Part shown: positions 1-8,189 of the stretch, piece after piece
Layout: each line of letters begins with the position of its first letter
How positions within the stretch are numbered: position 1 is the stretch's first letter
From: Microbacterium galbinum
GTDB taxonomy: Bacteria > Actinomycetota > Actinomycetes > Actinomycetales > Microbacteriaceae
Assembly: GCF_023091225.1 (NCBI RefSeq)
Contig: NZ_JAHWXM010000001.1
Coordinates: forward strand, 2,811,913 to 2,875,912
Reading direction: 5' to 3'
DNA: 64,000 bases
Made by a program: the position numbers and the translations under genes
Notes under the pieces: generated by a model
What the model was told of the DNA's origin: nothing
Database searches by the model: none
Seen by the model: the letters and a program-made list of their open reading frames with translations, nothing else

Positions 1-525
1 CTGGGTGTCGACGATGATGCGCGAGCCCGCACCGAGGGGCAGCCGGATCTCGGTGGCCGGGTCGAAGCGGTCGCTGCGCAGGATGAGCATCGAGTCGGGG
101 TCGTCGGTGAGGTTGTAGTACCCGCGAACGACCCAGCCGGTGCCCTCGTCGTTGAGGCGGTTGTTGTCGTCCTGGTGGAGGTTGTAGACCGCGTCGGCGT
201 ACTCGTTGGGCTGCAGCTCGATCACGCGGCAGCGGCCGACCGCGGCACCGGGCTCGAGCGCCCGCGCCTGCAGGGTCGGGGCGAGCGCGACCTGCGGCTC
301 GACCCACACGCCGTGCTTGTCGGTGCGCGGGGGAGTGTGGTTCCAGAAGCCGTTGCACTCGAGGTCGCCGGCGTAGCTGGCCAGCGGGGCGAAGCGGGTG
401 ATGCCGGAGGACCGCCAGGGGATGAACTCGAGGTCGAGCCACTCGGCGGGGTCCGCGGCCTGATCGTGGTCGTCGAGCACGACGTATCCGGTCTCGGCCA
501 GAGCATCGGAGGTGATGAATGCCAT
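1..525 (-). CDS. Conserved hypothetical protein, C-terminus cut by window edge
   Basis: The first 175 codons are present and the reading frame stays open to base 1, so the C-terminus lies outside the window. The ATG at 525 follows a strong GAAGGAAGG ribosome binding site. The protein is soluble, with no signal peptide or membrane segment. It contains an HQDDNNR motif near residue 120 followed by a run of beta-strand-like sequence (RGYYNLTDDPDSM, LPLGAGSRIIVDTQ). The His/Asp pair in a beta-rich context could suggest a cupin or 2-oxoglutarate-oxygenase-like fold, but I do not recognise the family and assign no function. It is divergent from the gene at 647, leaving about 120 bases between them. 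Confidence 0.75.
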   Translation of the reverse strand, partial: MAFITSDALAETGYVVLDDHDQAADPAEWLDLEFIPWRSSGITRFAPLASYAGDLECNGFWNHTPPRTDKHGVWVEPQVALAPTLQARALEPGAAVGRCRVIELQPNEYADAVYNLHQDDNNRLNDEGTGWVVRGYYNLTDDPDSMLILRSDRFDPATEIRLPLGAGSRIIVDTQ

Positions 526-646
526 GGTGCATCCTTCCTTCGGTTTCCCTGAGGCCATCCTAACTTGGCGGTCCGGCGCCCGCCGGGGACGTCACCGTGC
601 TTAACCGGACGGGCCCGATGTCGGATGCCGCGGCTACCCTGAGGTC

Positions 647-1693
647 ATGACGCAGCCACAGGGCGCCCTTCTCGTGGGCAGTGTGAACTTCGACGACGCC
701 GAGACGACGATGCGCACGGCATCGGAGCTGCTCGGGGATCGCCTCCGACGCATTCCCGACGGCGAGGTCGGCAAGCGGTTCCACTGGATCATGTTCCAGC
801 CCGACGTGCTCGGCGAGGCCGAGGGCATCGAGCGTGTGGGTGACGAGCCGATCCCGTTCGGTGCGGGGATCGACGCTCGCGGGCTGCGCCTCGCCGAGGG
901 CGTGGACCCGTCGACCATCGCGATCCCTCCGCTCGGCTATGCGTCGGCGGCGATCGAGTCGTACGAGGTGTTCCGCCGTCTGCGCGAGGAGGGCGTGATC
1001 GCCGAGGGCACGCGCTTCGAGGTCGCGCTGCCGACGCCGCTCGCGGTCATCTCGTCGTTCTTCCAGGGCGCCGATCGCGAGGCGTTCGAGGTCTACTACA
1101 CCGCCGCGATGCTGCGCGAGCTCGACGAGATCGCCGAGGCCATCCCGCACGACGACCTCGCGATCCAGTGGGACGTCGCGAGCGAGATGGGAATCATCGA
1201 GGGTGCGTCCGGCTACGGCGCTCTGATGGATGCCTGGTGGGACGGCGACGTCTTCACCGGACTCGTCGCGCGGCTGGCGACGCTCGTCGACGCCGTGCCG
1301 GCCGACGTCGAGGTGGGCGTGCACCTCTGTTACGGCGATGCGGGCGAGCACCACTTCTTCGAGCCGACCGACACCTCGCACCTCGTGGCGTATGCGAACG
1401 CGGTGGCCGAGGCATCCGATCGCGCGTTCACGTGGCTGCACCTGCCGGTGCCGATCGACCGAGACGACGAGGCGTACTTCGCCCCGCTCGCCGACCTGCT
1501 GCCGGTGAACGAGCTGTACCTCGGACTCGTGCACCGTGAAGACGGCGCCGAGGGCGCGGAGCGCCGCATCGCCGCGGCCCGGACGTACGTTCCGACGTTC
1601 GGCGTCGCGACCGAGTGCGGCATCGGCCGCGCCCCGGCCGGATCGACCGAGGGCATCCTGCGCACGCACGCGGAGGTCGCCGCCGCCTGGTGA
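647..1693 (+). CDS. MetE-core-like (cobalamin-independent methionine synthase C-terminal fold) protein
   Basis: This 348-residue protein resembles the C-terminal catalytic barrel of cobalamin-independent methionine synthase (UROD/MetE-like superfamily) and lacks the N-terminal MetE half. The zinc-ligand pattern of that family can be seen: HLCYGD gives His226 and Cys228, and TECGIGR gives Cys324. Standalone cores of this type include folate-independent methionine synthases and methyltransferases for other thiols, so the methyl donor and acceptor cannot be read from sequence. It stands alone between a divergent hypothetical gene and a tRNA. A second, clearer MesD-type core is encoded at 25996 beside mesX, so this one may do a different job. 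The start is the only sensible ATG; the ribosome binding site is weak. Confidence 0.8.
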   Translation: MTQPQGALLVGSVNFDDAETTMRTASELLGDRLRRIPDGEVGKRFHWIMFQPDVLGEAEGIERVGDEPIPFGAGIDARGLRLAEGVDPSTIAIPPLGYASAAIESYEVFRRLREEGVIAEGTRFEVALPTPLAVISSFFQGADREAFEVYYTAAMLRELDEIAEAIPHDDLAIQWDVASEMGIIEGASGYGALMDAWWDGDVFTGLVARLATLVDAVPADVEVGVHLCYGDAGEHHFFEPTDTSHLVAYANAVAEASDRAFTWLHLPVPIDRDDEAYFAPLADLLPVNELYLGLVHREDGAEGAERRIAAARTYVPTFGVATECGIGRAPAGSTEGILRTHAEVAAAW

Positions 1694-1752
1694 GGGCGCT
1701 GGTGAGCCGTCTCGATTCGCGCGCGGGCGCGCGGTGTCGTAAGCTTGTCCGC

Positions 1753-1843
1753 GGTGACGTGTCCGAGCGGCCGAAGGTGCAACTCTCGAAAAGTTGTGTA
1801 GGGTAACCCCCTACCGTGGGTTCAAATCCCACCGTCACCGCCA
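1753..1843 (+). tRNA. tRNA-Ser (anticodon CGA)
   Basis: The cloverleaf can be drawn directly. The acceptor stem is GGTGACG pairing with CGTCACC, with discriminator G1840 and an encoded CCA at 1841-1843. The anticodon arm is CAACT-CTCGAAA-AGTTG, giving anticodon CGA, which reads UCG serine codons. A long class II variable arm (GTAGGG/CCCTAC) confirms a serine-type tRNA. The T arm is GTGGG-TTCAAAT-CCCAC. A rho-independent terminator follows directly. Confidence 0.97.
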
Positions 1844-1849
1844 TGGAAG

Positions 1850-1873
1850 CCCCCTCCTCGTGAGGGGGTTTTT
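1850..1873 (+). terminator. Rho-independent terminator of tRNA-Ser
   Basis: CCCCCTC (1850-1856) pairs with GAGGGGG (1862-1868) across a 5-nt loop and is followed by five T residues. It starts seven bases after the tRNA CCA end. Confidence 0.9.
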
Positions 1874-1933
1874 CCGTTGGGTGGTACGAGGCGCTCCGCC
1901 CGGTGCGCGGGGGCTGCTGATCGCCCCCGAGCG

Positions 1934-1963
1934 TTGACACCGATATTCCGCCGCCGGGATGAT
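1934..1963 (+). promoter_or_regulatory. Candidate promoter for the CPBP gene pair
   Basis: A perfect TTGACA (1934-1939) is followed by an 18-nt spacer and GATGAT (1958-1963). It lies about 45 bases before the ATG of the first CPBP gene. The -10 match is only moderate. Confidence 0.35.
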
Positions 1964-2007
1964 GAGAGCGACTCGCCGATCGGGCGCGAGCGATCCCCGG
2001 GGGACTC

Positions 2008-2868
2008 ATGACGGATTTCTGGCAGACGCGCGAAGGCTTCTGGAATCGCGGCGGATGGTGGAAGGCCCTGCTGGTCACCGTCGCCTACCTCGCGGTGTTC
2101 CTCGGGATCAGCCAGCTGGTCGGGCTGACCCTCGGCCACCTCATCGACGACGGCGGCCCGCTCGCGAGCGCGACCAACGTGCTGCTCGAGCTGGTGCTGC
2201 CGATCGGTCTGGGTGCCCTCGTGATCGTCCTGTTCCTCGCGGCGATCGGGTGGCTGAAGCCCGTCCTCGGCCGCCAGCCGATCGGCGGACGCCCGTGGAT
2301 GTGGATCGCGGTCGCCGTGGTCGCCTACCCGATCATCCTGCGTCTGATCGGTCTCGACTACGGCTCCTTCCCCGCGGGGGTCGTGCTCGTCACACTGCTC
2401 GCGGGCCTGGTCATCGGCATCGCCGAGGAGCTCGTGACCCGCGGTGCCGGCGTCGCCCTGCTGCGCAAGGGCGGCTACTCCGAGCGCATGGTCGCGGTGC
2501 TCTCGTCGGTGCTGTTCGCCATGATGCACCTGATCAACGCGATCGGCACCGGGATCTCGCTCACGATCATCGTGCTGCTCGTCTACACGTTCTTCTTCGG
2601 CATCTGCATGTATCTGATCATGCGCGTCACCGGCAGCATCGTCTGGGCGATCCTCGCGCACGCGCTCACCGACCCGATGACCATCCTCTCGACCGGGGGC
2701 GTCGACACCGCGGTCGAGGGTGCGCAGAACGTCTGGCTCACCGTGGCGAGCACCGGCAACTACGCGGTGATCATCTTCGGCATCGTGGCGCTGTTCCTCA
2801 TCCGCGGTCGCGTGAACGAGGCCGGTGCCGCTGCTCCGGCGACGACGACCGACCCCGCCACCGCATGA
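2008..2868 (+). CDS. CPBP family intramembrane metalloprotease (first of two)
   Basis: This polytopic membrane protein of 286 residues has about eight hydrophobic segments. It has the CPBP (CAAX protease and bacteriocin-processing) signature: EELVTRG gives Glu140, Glu141 and Arg145; FAMMH gives His174; and a third motif HALTD lies near residue 220. These are the expected active-site residues of a membrane-embedded glutamic/metallo protease, so it is probably active. Substrates of bacterial CPBP proteins are mostly unknown; roles include bacteriocin self-immunity and processing of membrane proteins. It overlaps the next gene, a paralogue, by 4 nt (ATGA), so the two are translationally coupled and may form a heteromer. 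Confidence 0.88.
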   Translation: MTDFWQTREGFWNRGGWWKALLVTVAYLAVFLGISQLVGLTLGHLIDDGGPLASATNVLLELVLPIGLGALVIVLFLAAIGWLKPVLGRQPIGGRPWMWIAVAVVAYPIILRLIGLDYGSFPAGVVLVTLLAGLVIGIAEELVTRGAGVALLRKGGYSERMVAVLSSVLFAMMHLINAIGTGISLTIIVLLVYTFFFGICMYLIMRVTGSIVWAILAHALTDPMTILSTGGVDTAVEGAQNVWLTVASTGNYAVIIFGIVALFLIRGRVNEAGAAAPATTTDPATA

Positions 2869-3728
2869 CGGCCACAGGTGACGGAGCTCGCGTCTCCACG
2901 ACGGGACGGCCGCGCAGCGTGTGGCTCGCCCTGGCCGCGGTGGTCGTCTACATCGCCCTCGCCGCCGGCCTCGGCAACCTGCTGAGCGGGCTGGTGCGCG
3001 ACGACGAGAGCACGGCCCAGTTCGCCCTCGGGCACTTCATCCCCCTGGCGATCGCGATCGCCCTCCTGCTGCTGTTCCTGCGCTGGGCCGGATGGGGAAG
3101 CGACGTGTGGCGGGAACGACCGACCCCCACGCTGATCCCGCGGCGCTGGTGGCTGCTGTCGATCCCGGTGCTCGTCGTCCTCGGTCCCATCGGTCAACTC
3201 GGTGACGTCCCCTGGGCGTCGCGGTCGATCGGCACGATCCTCGTCATCGCGGCGGGCACGCTCATGGTCGGCTTCGGCGAGGAGCTCGTCATGCGGGGCA
3301 TCCTCCTCACCGCGGTCCGGGCGCGCCACGGCGAGCTGGCGACACTGCTCGTCACGAGTTTCGTGTTCGCCCTCGCGCACATCCCGTCCAGCCTCATCGC
3401 CGGTGTCTCGGTCGGAGCGATCGCCTTCCAGGTCGCGGCTCTCGCCTCGGTGGGTGCCGCGTACTACTGGGTCCGGCGCGTGACCGGCCGGCTCTGGGTC
3501 GGGATGCTCGTGCACGCCTTCACCGATTGGGTGCTCTACCTGGCCTCCGGGGCGGGCGCCCCCGCCGCCTCGATGCCGCAGGGGCACTCCGGATCGCCGG
3601 AGGTCTTCCCGGCGATCGTGCAGAGTCTGCTGCTGCTCGCCACCGCGATCGGCGTCATCAGCGTGATGCGGGAGGACCGGCGCAACAGGCGCGCCGCATC
3701 GGATGCCGCCTCTTCGGCGGCGACCTGA
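2865..3728 (+). CDS. CPBP family intramembrane metalloprotease (second of two)
   Basis: This 287-residue paralogue of the preceding gene starts at an ATG whose last two bases belong to the upstream TGA stop. The same motifs are present: EELVMRG gives Glu139, Glu140 and Arg144; FALAH gives His172; and HAFTDW lies further on. Seven or eight membrane segments are visible, with a short charged C-terminus. The sequences are clearly related but far from identical, so this is an old duplication. A small hairpin that spans both stop codons separates it from the convergent oxidoreductase gene. Confidence 0.88.
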   Translation: MTATGDGARVSTTGRPRSVWLALAAVVVYIALAAGLGNLLSGLVRDDESTAQFALGHFIPLAIAIALLLLFLRWAGWGSDVWRERPTPTLIPRRWWLLSIPVLVVLGPIGQLGDVPWASRSIGTILVIAAGTLMVGFGEELVMRGILLTAVRARHGELATLLVTSFVFALAHIPSSLIAGVSVGAIAFQVAALASVGAAYYWVRRVTGRLWVGMLVHAFTDWVLYLASGAGAPAASMPQGHSGSPEVFPAIVQSLLLLATAIGVISVMREDRRNRRAASDAASSAAT

Positions 3729-3741
3729 CCTGCCGGTCAGG
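3724..3741. terminator. Small hairpin over two convergent stop codons
   Basis: CCTGACC (3724-3730) pairs with GGTCAGG (3735-3741) across a TGCC loop. The left arm contains the TGA of the CPBP gene and the right arm contains the stop of the minus-strand oxidoreductase. There is no T tract, so it would be a compact bidirectional terminator only by inference. Confidence 0.45.
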
Positions 3742-4876
3742 ACCCGGTGGTCGTCGGATCGAGGGAGACGACGAGCTTCTTCGCGGACACTCCGAGGCGA
3801 AGCGCATCGATCGCTCCCTGGATCGCGGACAGGTCGTCCCCGGCGATGCGAGCCTCCGGGTAGGGGGGATGAGCGCCCGACGCGAGAGCCGTGGGCAGAT
3901 AGGCGCCCCACACCGCCGGTCCGACGGGGGAGGCGGCGATGGCGCTTCCCCAGATGAACGTGGCTCTGATCCCGCTCAAGCGGCTCCGCAACTGCAGGAG
4001 AGCCGTGCGCGTTCCCAGGCGCGCGAACAGGCGGATCCGCACCACTGAGAGGCCGCCTCTGCGCGGTTGTTCGTAGAACGAGACCGGCGGGCTCGCCATC
4101 GCGATCCTCCGGGCACCGGTCGCGCGCGCGATCCTCAGGCAGGGTTCGGCCGACCCCACGGCGATCGCGAGGACACCCGCCACGACCGACCCGTTCACGG
4201 CTTCGATGATCCGATCGACGGCATCCGGGTCTCGATAGTCGAAGACCGCCTCCGCACCCAGCCGCTTCATCCGGTCGTGGTTATGGGCGGATGCCGTCGT
4301 GATGACGCGGTAGCCGGCCGCTCGGGCGAGTTGGATCGCGTTGCCGCCGACGGCGGTCGCGCCGCCCCACACCACGACGACCTCCTCGCGGGGGACGGCG
4401 TCGCCGAGGTGCGAGTGGTCCAGCGCGAGCTGGCCGGCCTCGAAGAGACCCGCCGCCGCCGTGGACAGCGCCAACGGGAGAACGGCCGCCTCCGCGAAGG
4501 CCATCGCATTCGGCAGGGCGGCGGCGAGGCTCGCGTCGACGGCGACGTACTTCTGGAACCCGCTCTCGGATACGGCGTCTCGTCCCTTCTCCAAGCCCAT
4601 CGCGTACGCCACGACGCGATCGCCGGGGGCGAAGCCGTCGACCTTCGCTCCGGTCTCGACGACGATGCCCGCGACGTCTTCGCCGAGGATCACCGGGTAC
4701 TGCAGCCAGCCGTACATCACGGTCCCGTTGGACTGGATGATCGCGTCCAGGGGGTTCACCGCCAGCGCACGCACCTCGATCAGCAACTGGTCCGGCCCGG
4801 GTGCGGGCATCGGGGCCTCTCGAATCGTCAGATCCGCATACGGGGAATCGATCCACGCCGCCGTGTTCTTGCTCAT
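3737..4876 (-). CDS. Quinone oxidoreductase-type medium-chain dehydrogenase/reductase
   Basis: The protein is 379 residues from the chosen ATG at 4876, which has GGAGAG nine bases upstream. An in-frame ATG two codons earlier is possible. It is an MDR-superfamily enzyme with a GroES-like N-terminal half and a Rossmann half carrying the nucleotide-binding loop WGGATAVGGNAIQLA. The catalytic and structural zinc cysteines of alcohol dehydrogenases are absent, so an NADPH-dependent zinc-free quinone or enoyl reductase is likely. It is divergent from a TetR regulator, and the 78-bp gap carries two matched inverted repeats. The regulator probably represses this enzyme until an electrophile or quinone-like ligand binds. 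Confidence 0.85.
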   Translation of the reverse strand: MSKNTAAWIDSPYADLTIREAPMPAPGPDQLLIEVRALAVNPLDAIIQSNGTVMYGWLQYPVILGEDVAGIVVETGAKVDGFAPGDRVVAYAMGLEKGRDAVSESGFQKYVAVDASLAAALPNAMAFAEAAVLPLALSTAAAGLFEAGQLALDHSHLGDAVPREEVVVVWGGATAVGGNAIQLARAAGYRVITTASAHNHDRMKRLGAEAVFDYRDPDAVDRIIEAVNGSVVAGVLAIAVGSAEPCLRIARATGARRIAMASPPVSFYEQPRRGGLSVVRIRLFARLGTRTALLQLRSRLSGIRATFIWGSAIAASPVGPAVWGAYLPTALASGAHPPYPEARIAGDDLSAIQGAIDALRLGVSAKKLVVSLDPTTTGS

Positions 4877-4896
4877 ACCCATCCGCTCTCCGCGAT

Positions 4897-4917
4897 TGAT
4901 GACATCTCGTGTCATCA
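4897..4917. promoter_or_regulatory. TetR operator 1 (perfect inverted repeat)
   Basis: TGATGACA, spacer TCTCG, then TGTCATCA: a perfect 8-5-8 inverted repeat placed 20 bases upstream of the oxidoreductase start. It shares its layout with operator 2. Confidence 0.75.
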
Positions 4918-4926
4918 CAGTACACC

Positions 4927-4947
4927 TGATGGCATGGCATGACATCA
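4927..4947. promoter_or_regulatory. TetR operator 2 (near-perfect inverted repeat)
   Basis: TGATGGCA, spacer TGGCA, then TGACATCA: the same 8-5-8 layout with one mismatched pair. Its centre is 30 bp from the centre of operator 1 and it ends seven bases before the tetR start codon. Consensus of the two sites is TGATGnCA-N5-TGnCATCA. Confidence 0.7.
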
Positions 4948-4954
4948 TGGGGGC

Positions 4955-5518
4955 ATGCCCCGATGGTCACCGGATGCTGCGCTGCGGCTCGAAGCCGCCG
5001 CGATGTCGCTGTTCGAGCGTCAGGGTTTCGCGGGAACCACGGTCCCGCAGATCGCCGCCGCAGCGGGGCTGACCACTCGTACCTTCTTCCGCCACTTCGC
5101 CGACAAGCGCGATGTCCTGTTCCTCCGGGATCGTGAGCTTCCCCAGGCCGTGAGCGACTTCATGGAGTCCGTCCCGGCGGAGAGCAGCGGTGCGGCCATG
5201 GTGCGGGCGGGGCTGACGGCGGCGTGCCGCGGCATCCACGGCTGGCGGGAGCCGATCGCGCGTCGGCGCAACATCGTCCGCAGCGAACCCGCGCTGCGCG
5301 AGCGCGACCTCCTGCGGAGCCACTACCTCGGGCGGGCGATCGAAGAGTCCCTGACCGCGCGCGGCATCGACGCTCAGCAGTCGCACACGTTGGCGGCCGT
5401 CGCCGTGACCTGCTTCGACCTCGCGATGGACAGATGGCTCGAGGGGCCGGAGGACATCCCGCTCGAGGATGCTCTGACGTCGGTGTGGAGCGACATGCGC
5501 GACTGGATCGACGCGTAA
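4955..5518 (+). CDS. TetR/AcrR family transcriptional regulator
   Basis: This 187-residue regulator has an N-terminal TetR helix-turn-helix (about residues 10-55, with the typical GFAGTTVPQIAAAAGLTTRT and FFRHFADKRDVLF segments) and a helical ligand-binding C-terminal domain. The start at 4955 keeps the whole DNA-binding domain. The ribosome binding site is poor, so the mRNA may be leaderless. It is divergent from an MDR oxidoreductase gene. Two inverted repeats of identical geometry lie in the gap, one next to each start, which fits autoregulation and repression of the neighbour. Confidence 0.92.
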   Translation: MPRWSPDAALRLEAAAMSLFERQGFAGTTVPQIAAAAGLTTRTFFRHFADKRDVLFLRDRELPQAVSDFMESVPAESSGAAMVRAGLTAACRGIHGWREPIARRRNIVRSEPALRERDLLRSHYLGRAIEESLTARGIDAQQSHTLAAVAVTCFDLAMDRWLEGPEDIPLEDALTSVWSDMRDWIDA

Positions 5519-5604
5519 CGGGCGGATACTGGAAGGGACGGTTTCGAGAGCCCACGCCTCCGCACCGCGCGGCAGACCTCTCGGATGCCAGGAAGAAGAA
5601 GTAC

Positions 5605-6651
5605 ATGAAAGCCCTCCGTTACGTCGAGATCGGCAAGCCCCCGGTGGTCGTCGACATCCCGATTCCGAAGCCCGGCCCCGGTCAGGTGCTGCTCAAGATC
5701 ACCGCGGGTGGCGTCTGCCACTCCGACGACTACGTCATGGGACTCCCCGAGAAGGACTACCTCGAGCAGGGCTACCCGCTGCCGCTGACGCTCGGCCACG
5801 AGGGCGCCGGCATCGTGCACGAGATCGGCGAGGGTGTCGACTCGACGCTCAAGGTCGGGGATGCCGTCGCCGTCTACGGGCCCTGGGGCTGCGGTCGCTG
5901 CCACAACTGCTCGATGGGCAAGGAGAACTACTGCACGAACGCCGCCGCCGAAGGCATCCGTCCTCCGGGTCTCGGCAGCCAGGGATCGATGGCCGAGTAC
6001 ATGATCGTCGACGACGCCCGCCATCTCGTGCCGCTGGGTGACCTCGACCCCGTGCAGAACGTCTCGCTGACGGATGCCGGGCTCACCCCGTACCACGCGA
6101 TCAAGAACTCGCTCCCGAAGCTCGGCGCCGGCACCTTCGCGGTCGTCATCGGCACGGGCGGGCTCGGCCACGTCGGCATCCAGATCCTGAAGTCCGTCTC
6201 GGGTGCCACCGTCATCGCCCTCGACGTGAACGACGAGAAGCTGCGCCTCGCCACCGAGGTCGGCGCGGATCACGTGCTGATCAGCGACGCCTCCGCCGCC
6301 GAGAAGATCCGCGAGATCACCGGTGGCCTCGGCGCCAACGCCGTGTTCGACTTCGTCGGAGCGAACCCGACGATCGCCCTCGCGCAGAGCGTCGCCGCGC
6401 TCGAGGCCGACATCACGATCGTCGGTATCGGTGGCGGGAACATGACGCTCGGCTTCGGCTCGATCGCCTACGACGCCGCCGTACGAGTGCCGTACTGGGG
6501 TTCGCGCTCCGAGCTGATCGAGGTGCTCGACCTCGCCCGCGCCGGCAAGATCCACGTGCAGACCGAGTCGTACTCGCTCGACGACGGCCCGAAGGCCTAC
6601 GAGGATCTCGCCTCGAACAGCATCCGGGGTCGCGCGGTCATCGTGCCCTGA
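5605..6651 (+). CDS. Zinc-dependent NAD(P) alcohol dehydrogenase
   Basis: The protein has 348 residues and starts at an ATG preceded by AGGAAGAAG. It is a medium-chain alcohol dehydrogenase. The catalytic zinc site is seen as GGVCHSDD and GHEGAG, and the structural zinc lobe as CGRCHNC plus a fourth Cys seven residues on. The nucleotide-binding motif is GTGGLGHVGIQ. It probably oxidises a primary or secondary alcohol to the aldehyde or ketone, or works in reverse. It follows tetR by 86 bases on the same strand and may be read from its own promoter. A GC hairpin lies directly after it. Confidence 0.9.
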   Translation: MKALRYVEIGKPPVVVDIPIPKPGPGQVLLKITAGGVCHSDDYVMGLPEKDYLEQGYPLPLTLGHEGAGIVHEIGEGVDSTLKVGDAVAVYGPWGCGRCHNCSMGKENYCTNAAAEGIRPPGLGSQGSMAEYMIVDDARHLVPLGDLDPVQNVSLTDAGLTPYHAIKNSLPKLGAGTFAVVIGTGGLGHVGIQILKSVSGATVIALDVNDEKLRLATEVGADHVLISDASAAEKIREITGGLGANAVFDFVGANPTIALAQSVAALEADITIVGIGGGNMTLGFGSIAYDAAVRVPYWGSRSELIEVLDLARAGKIHVQTESYSLDDGPKAYEDLASNSIRGRAVIVP

Positions 6652-6663
6652 GACCCGTCACCG

Positions 6664-6691
6664 GAAGGCCCTCGAGAGATCGGGGGCCTTC
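6664..6691 (+). terminator. Hairpin terminator after alcohol dehydrogenase
   Basis: GAAGGCCC (6664-6671) pairs with GGGCCTTC (6684-6691) 12 bases after the stop codon. The T tract is weak, as is common in high-GC actinobacteria. Confidence 0.6.
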
Positions 6692-6724
6692 TGCGTCTCC
6701 GGACGACCGGGGATCACGCCCCGC

Positions 6725-7270
6725 TCACGACGCCGGCGGCTCGAAATGCGGGATGGGGGAGGGGCGCTCGCCGCGCTCGGTGCGATGCTGCGCCCGGGCC
6801 GCATCCGTGAGGGGCACGGCGTAGACGGGGAGCGAGACGCGGGGTCGCTTCGGGAACACGCGTCCGGTCACCGTCGCGGCGACGATCTTGACGACGAACT
6901 GCTTCGGCGTCGGCGTCCACGAGGCGAGGTGCTCGACCCCGACGTGGTGCAGCTCCGCCTCGCTGGTCACCTGCTCGGCCTCGCCACGCACCACGACGCT
7001 CCAATACGCGTCATCGCTCTCGCCGTCGACCTCGAGAGCGACCGCGGAGCGCGCCGTGATCGCCAGGAACTTCGCATCGAAGGCCGAGCGGACGTAGATG
7101 CTGCGGCCCGTGGCGAGGTGGTTGACGGGGCGGATGTCGGGACGCCCGTCGGGGGCGACGAAGGCCAGCCGGCACAGTTCGGTCGCTTCGAGAAGCCCCC
7201 AGCACTCGGCCTCGTCGAGGTCGGCGAGCAGTGCGTCGGGTGCGGGTGGGTGCGGTGCTGCGGTGGCCAT
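6725..7270 (-). CDS. Pyridoxamine 5'-phosphate oxidase-family (PPOX) flavin or F420 protein
   Basis: This 181-residue protein starts at an ATG behind a strong GAGGAGAG site. It has the split beta-barrel of the PPOX family: a helix with LLEATELCRLAFVAPDGRPDI, then RPVNHLATGRSIYVRS and a VVRGEAE strand. Members bind FMN, F420 or heme, and the exact cofactor cannot be decided here. In actinobacteria such small proteins are often nitroreductase-like or stress-linked. It stands alone, tail to tail with the alcohol dehydrogenase gene, and is not coupled to the glycan locus that follows on the same strand. Confidence 0.85.
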   Translation of the reverse strand: MATAAPHPPAPDALLADLDEAECWGLLEATELCRLAFVAPDGRPDIRPVNHLATGRSIYVRSAFDAKFLAITARSAVALEVDGESDDAYWSVVVRGEAEQVTSEAELHHVGVEHLASWTPTPKQFVVKIVAATVTGRVFPKRPRVSLPVYAVPLTDAARAQHRTERGERPSPIPHFEPPAS

Positions 7271-7361
7271 GGCGTCCTCTCCTCGGTTCCGGGTATCTCC
7301 TTCTTCGATACTGCGCTTCGGATGCGCCGTGCACCAGCCCGGGTGACGCCGTCCTGGAGGA

Positions 7362-8189
7362 TCAGGCCCGCGACGTGCGACGGTATCCGCCCGCGTGCTC
7401 CTCGACGGCCCCCGCCCGTACGAACTCCTCGATCCACCCGCGCATGGGCCACTCGCCCCAGCGCTCGGCGAACAGCGCCCCGTTGCGGAGGATGTCGTCG
7501 AGGTGCCGCCACGGCGGGGTGCCCGCCGGGTGCCACTGGTGGTAGGCATCGGCCCCGCCGACCCAGTGCAGCGCGATGCCGCCCTCGCGGGCGCGCCGAC
7601 CGAGGTCGGTGTCCTCGGCGCCGTAGCCCTCGTACCGTTCGTCGAAGCCGCCCAGCCGACGCCAGGTCGCCGGCGTCACCGCGAACGACAGCGACCAGAA
7701 CAGGTCGTATTCCGCGGGGTGGGCGGTGGCGATCTCCCCTGGCGGCGGGGCGGGACGGCCGGGGTGCGGACGCGTGTGCGCGGCCAGCTCGTCGGGCTCG
7801 CGCGGGCGCTCGACGCTGCGCAGGTAGGTGACGGGGCCGCACAGGATGCCGTCCGGAAGGGAAGCGGCGGCCTCGGCGTACCGGTGCAGCAGGCCCGGCG
7901 AGGGCAGGCAGTCGACGTCGAGGAAGACCAGCAGCTCGGCCCCGCGGGCGAGGGCCTCCTCCGCCGCGGCGTTGCGCGCGGCGCCGACGCGCAGGCCGTG
8001 ACGCCCCGGGGGCACGTGCACCTGCACGGCGCCGTCGTACCGTCCCGGCGCCTCGGGATCCAACCCGACCTCGATGGGCAGCAACTCGATGCCGGGCGCG
8101 ACCGCGTCGCGCAGGAACCGTCGCAGTCGGTGCAGATGGGCGAGGCGGTTGACGGATGCCGGGGTGATCACGGCCACGAGGATGCTCAC
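7362..8189 (-). CDS. Family 2-type glycosyltransferase
   Basis: The protein is 275 residues from a GTG at 8189, which overlaps the upstream stop codon by 4 nt and has GGAGG six bases before it. It is a GT-A fold enzyme with the metal-binding DxD in LVFLDVDCLP and a C-terminal acceptor region GGFDERYEGYGAEDTDLGRRARE, the galactosyltransferase-like 7C signature. No membrane segment is present, so it works in the cytosol or at the inner face of the membrane. It is the last gene of a four-gene minus-strand operon of glycosyltransferases and probably adds a sugar to a surface polymer or glycolipid precursor. Confidence 0.88.
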   Translation of the reverse strand: MSILVAVITPASVNRLAHLHRLRRFLRDAVAPGIELLPIEVGLDPEAPGRYDGAVQVHVPPGRHGLRVGAARNAAAEEALARGAELLVFLDVDCLPSPGLLHRYAEAAASLPDGILCGPVTYLRSVERPREPDELAAHTRPHPGRPAPPPGEIATAHPAEYDLFWSLSFAVTPATWRRLGGFDERYEGYGAEDTDLGRRAREGGIALHWVGGADAYHQWHPAGTPPWRHLDDILRNGALFAERWGEWPMRGWIEEFVRAGAVEEHAGGYRRTSRA

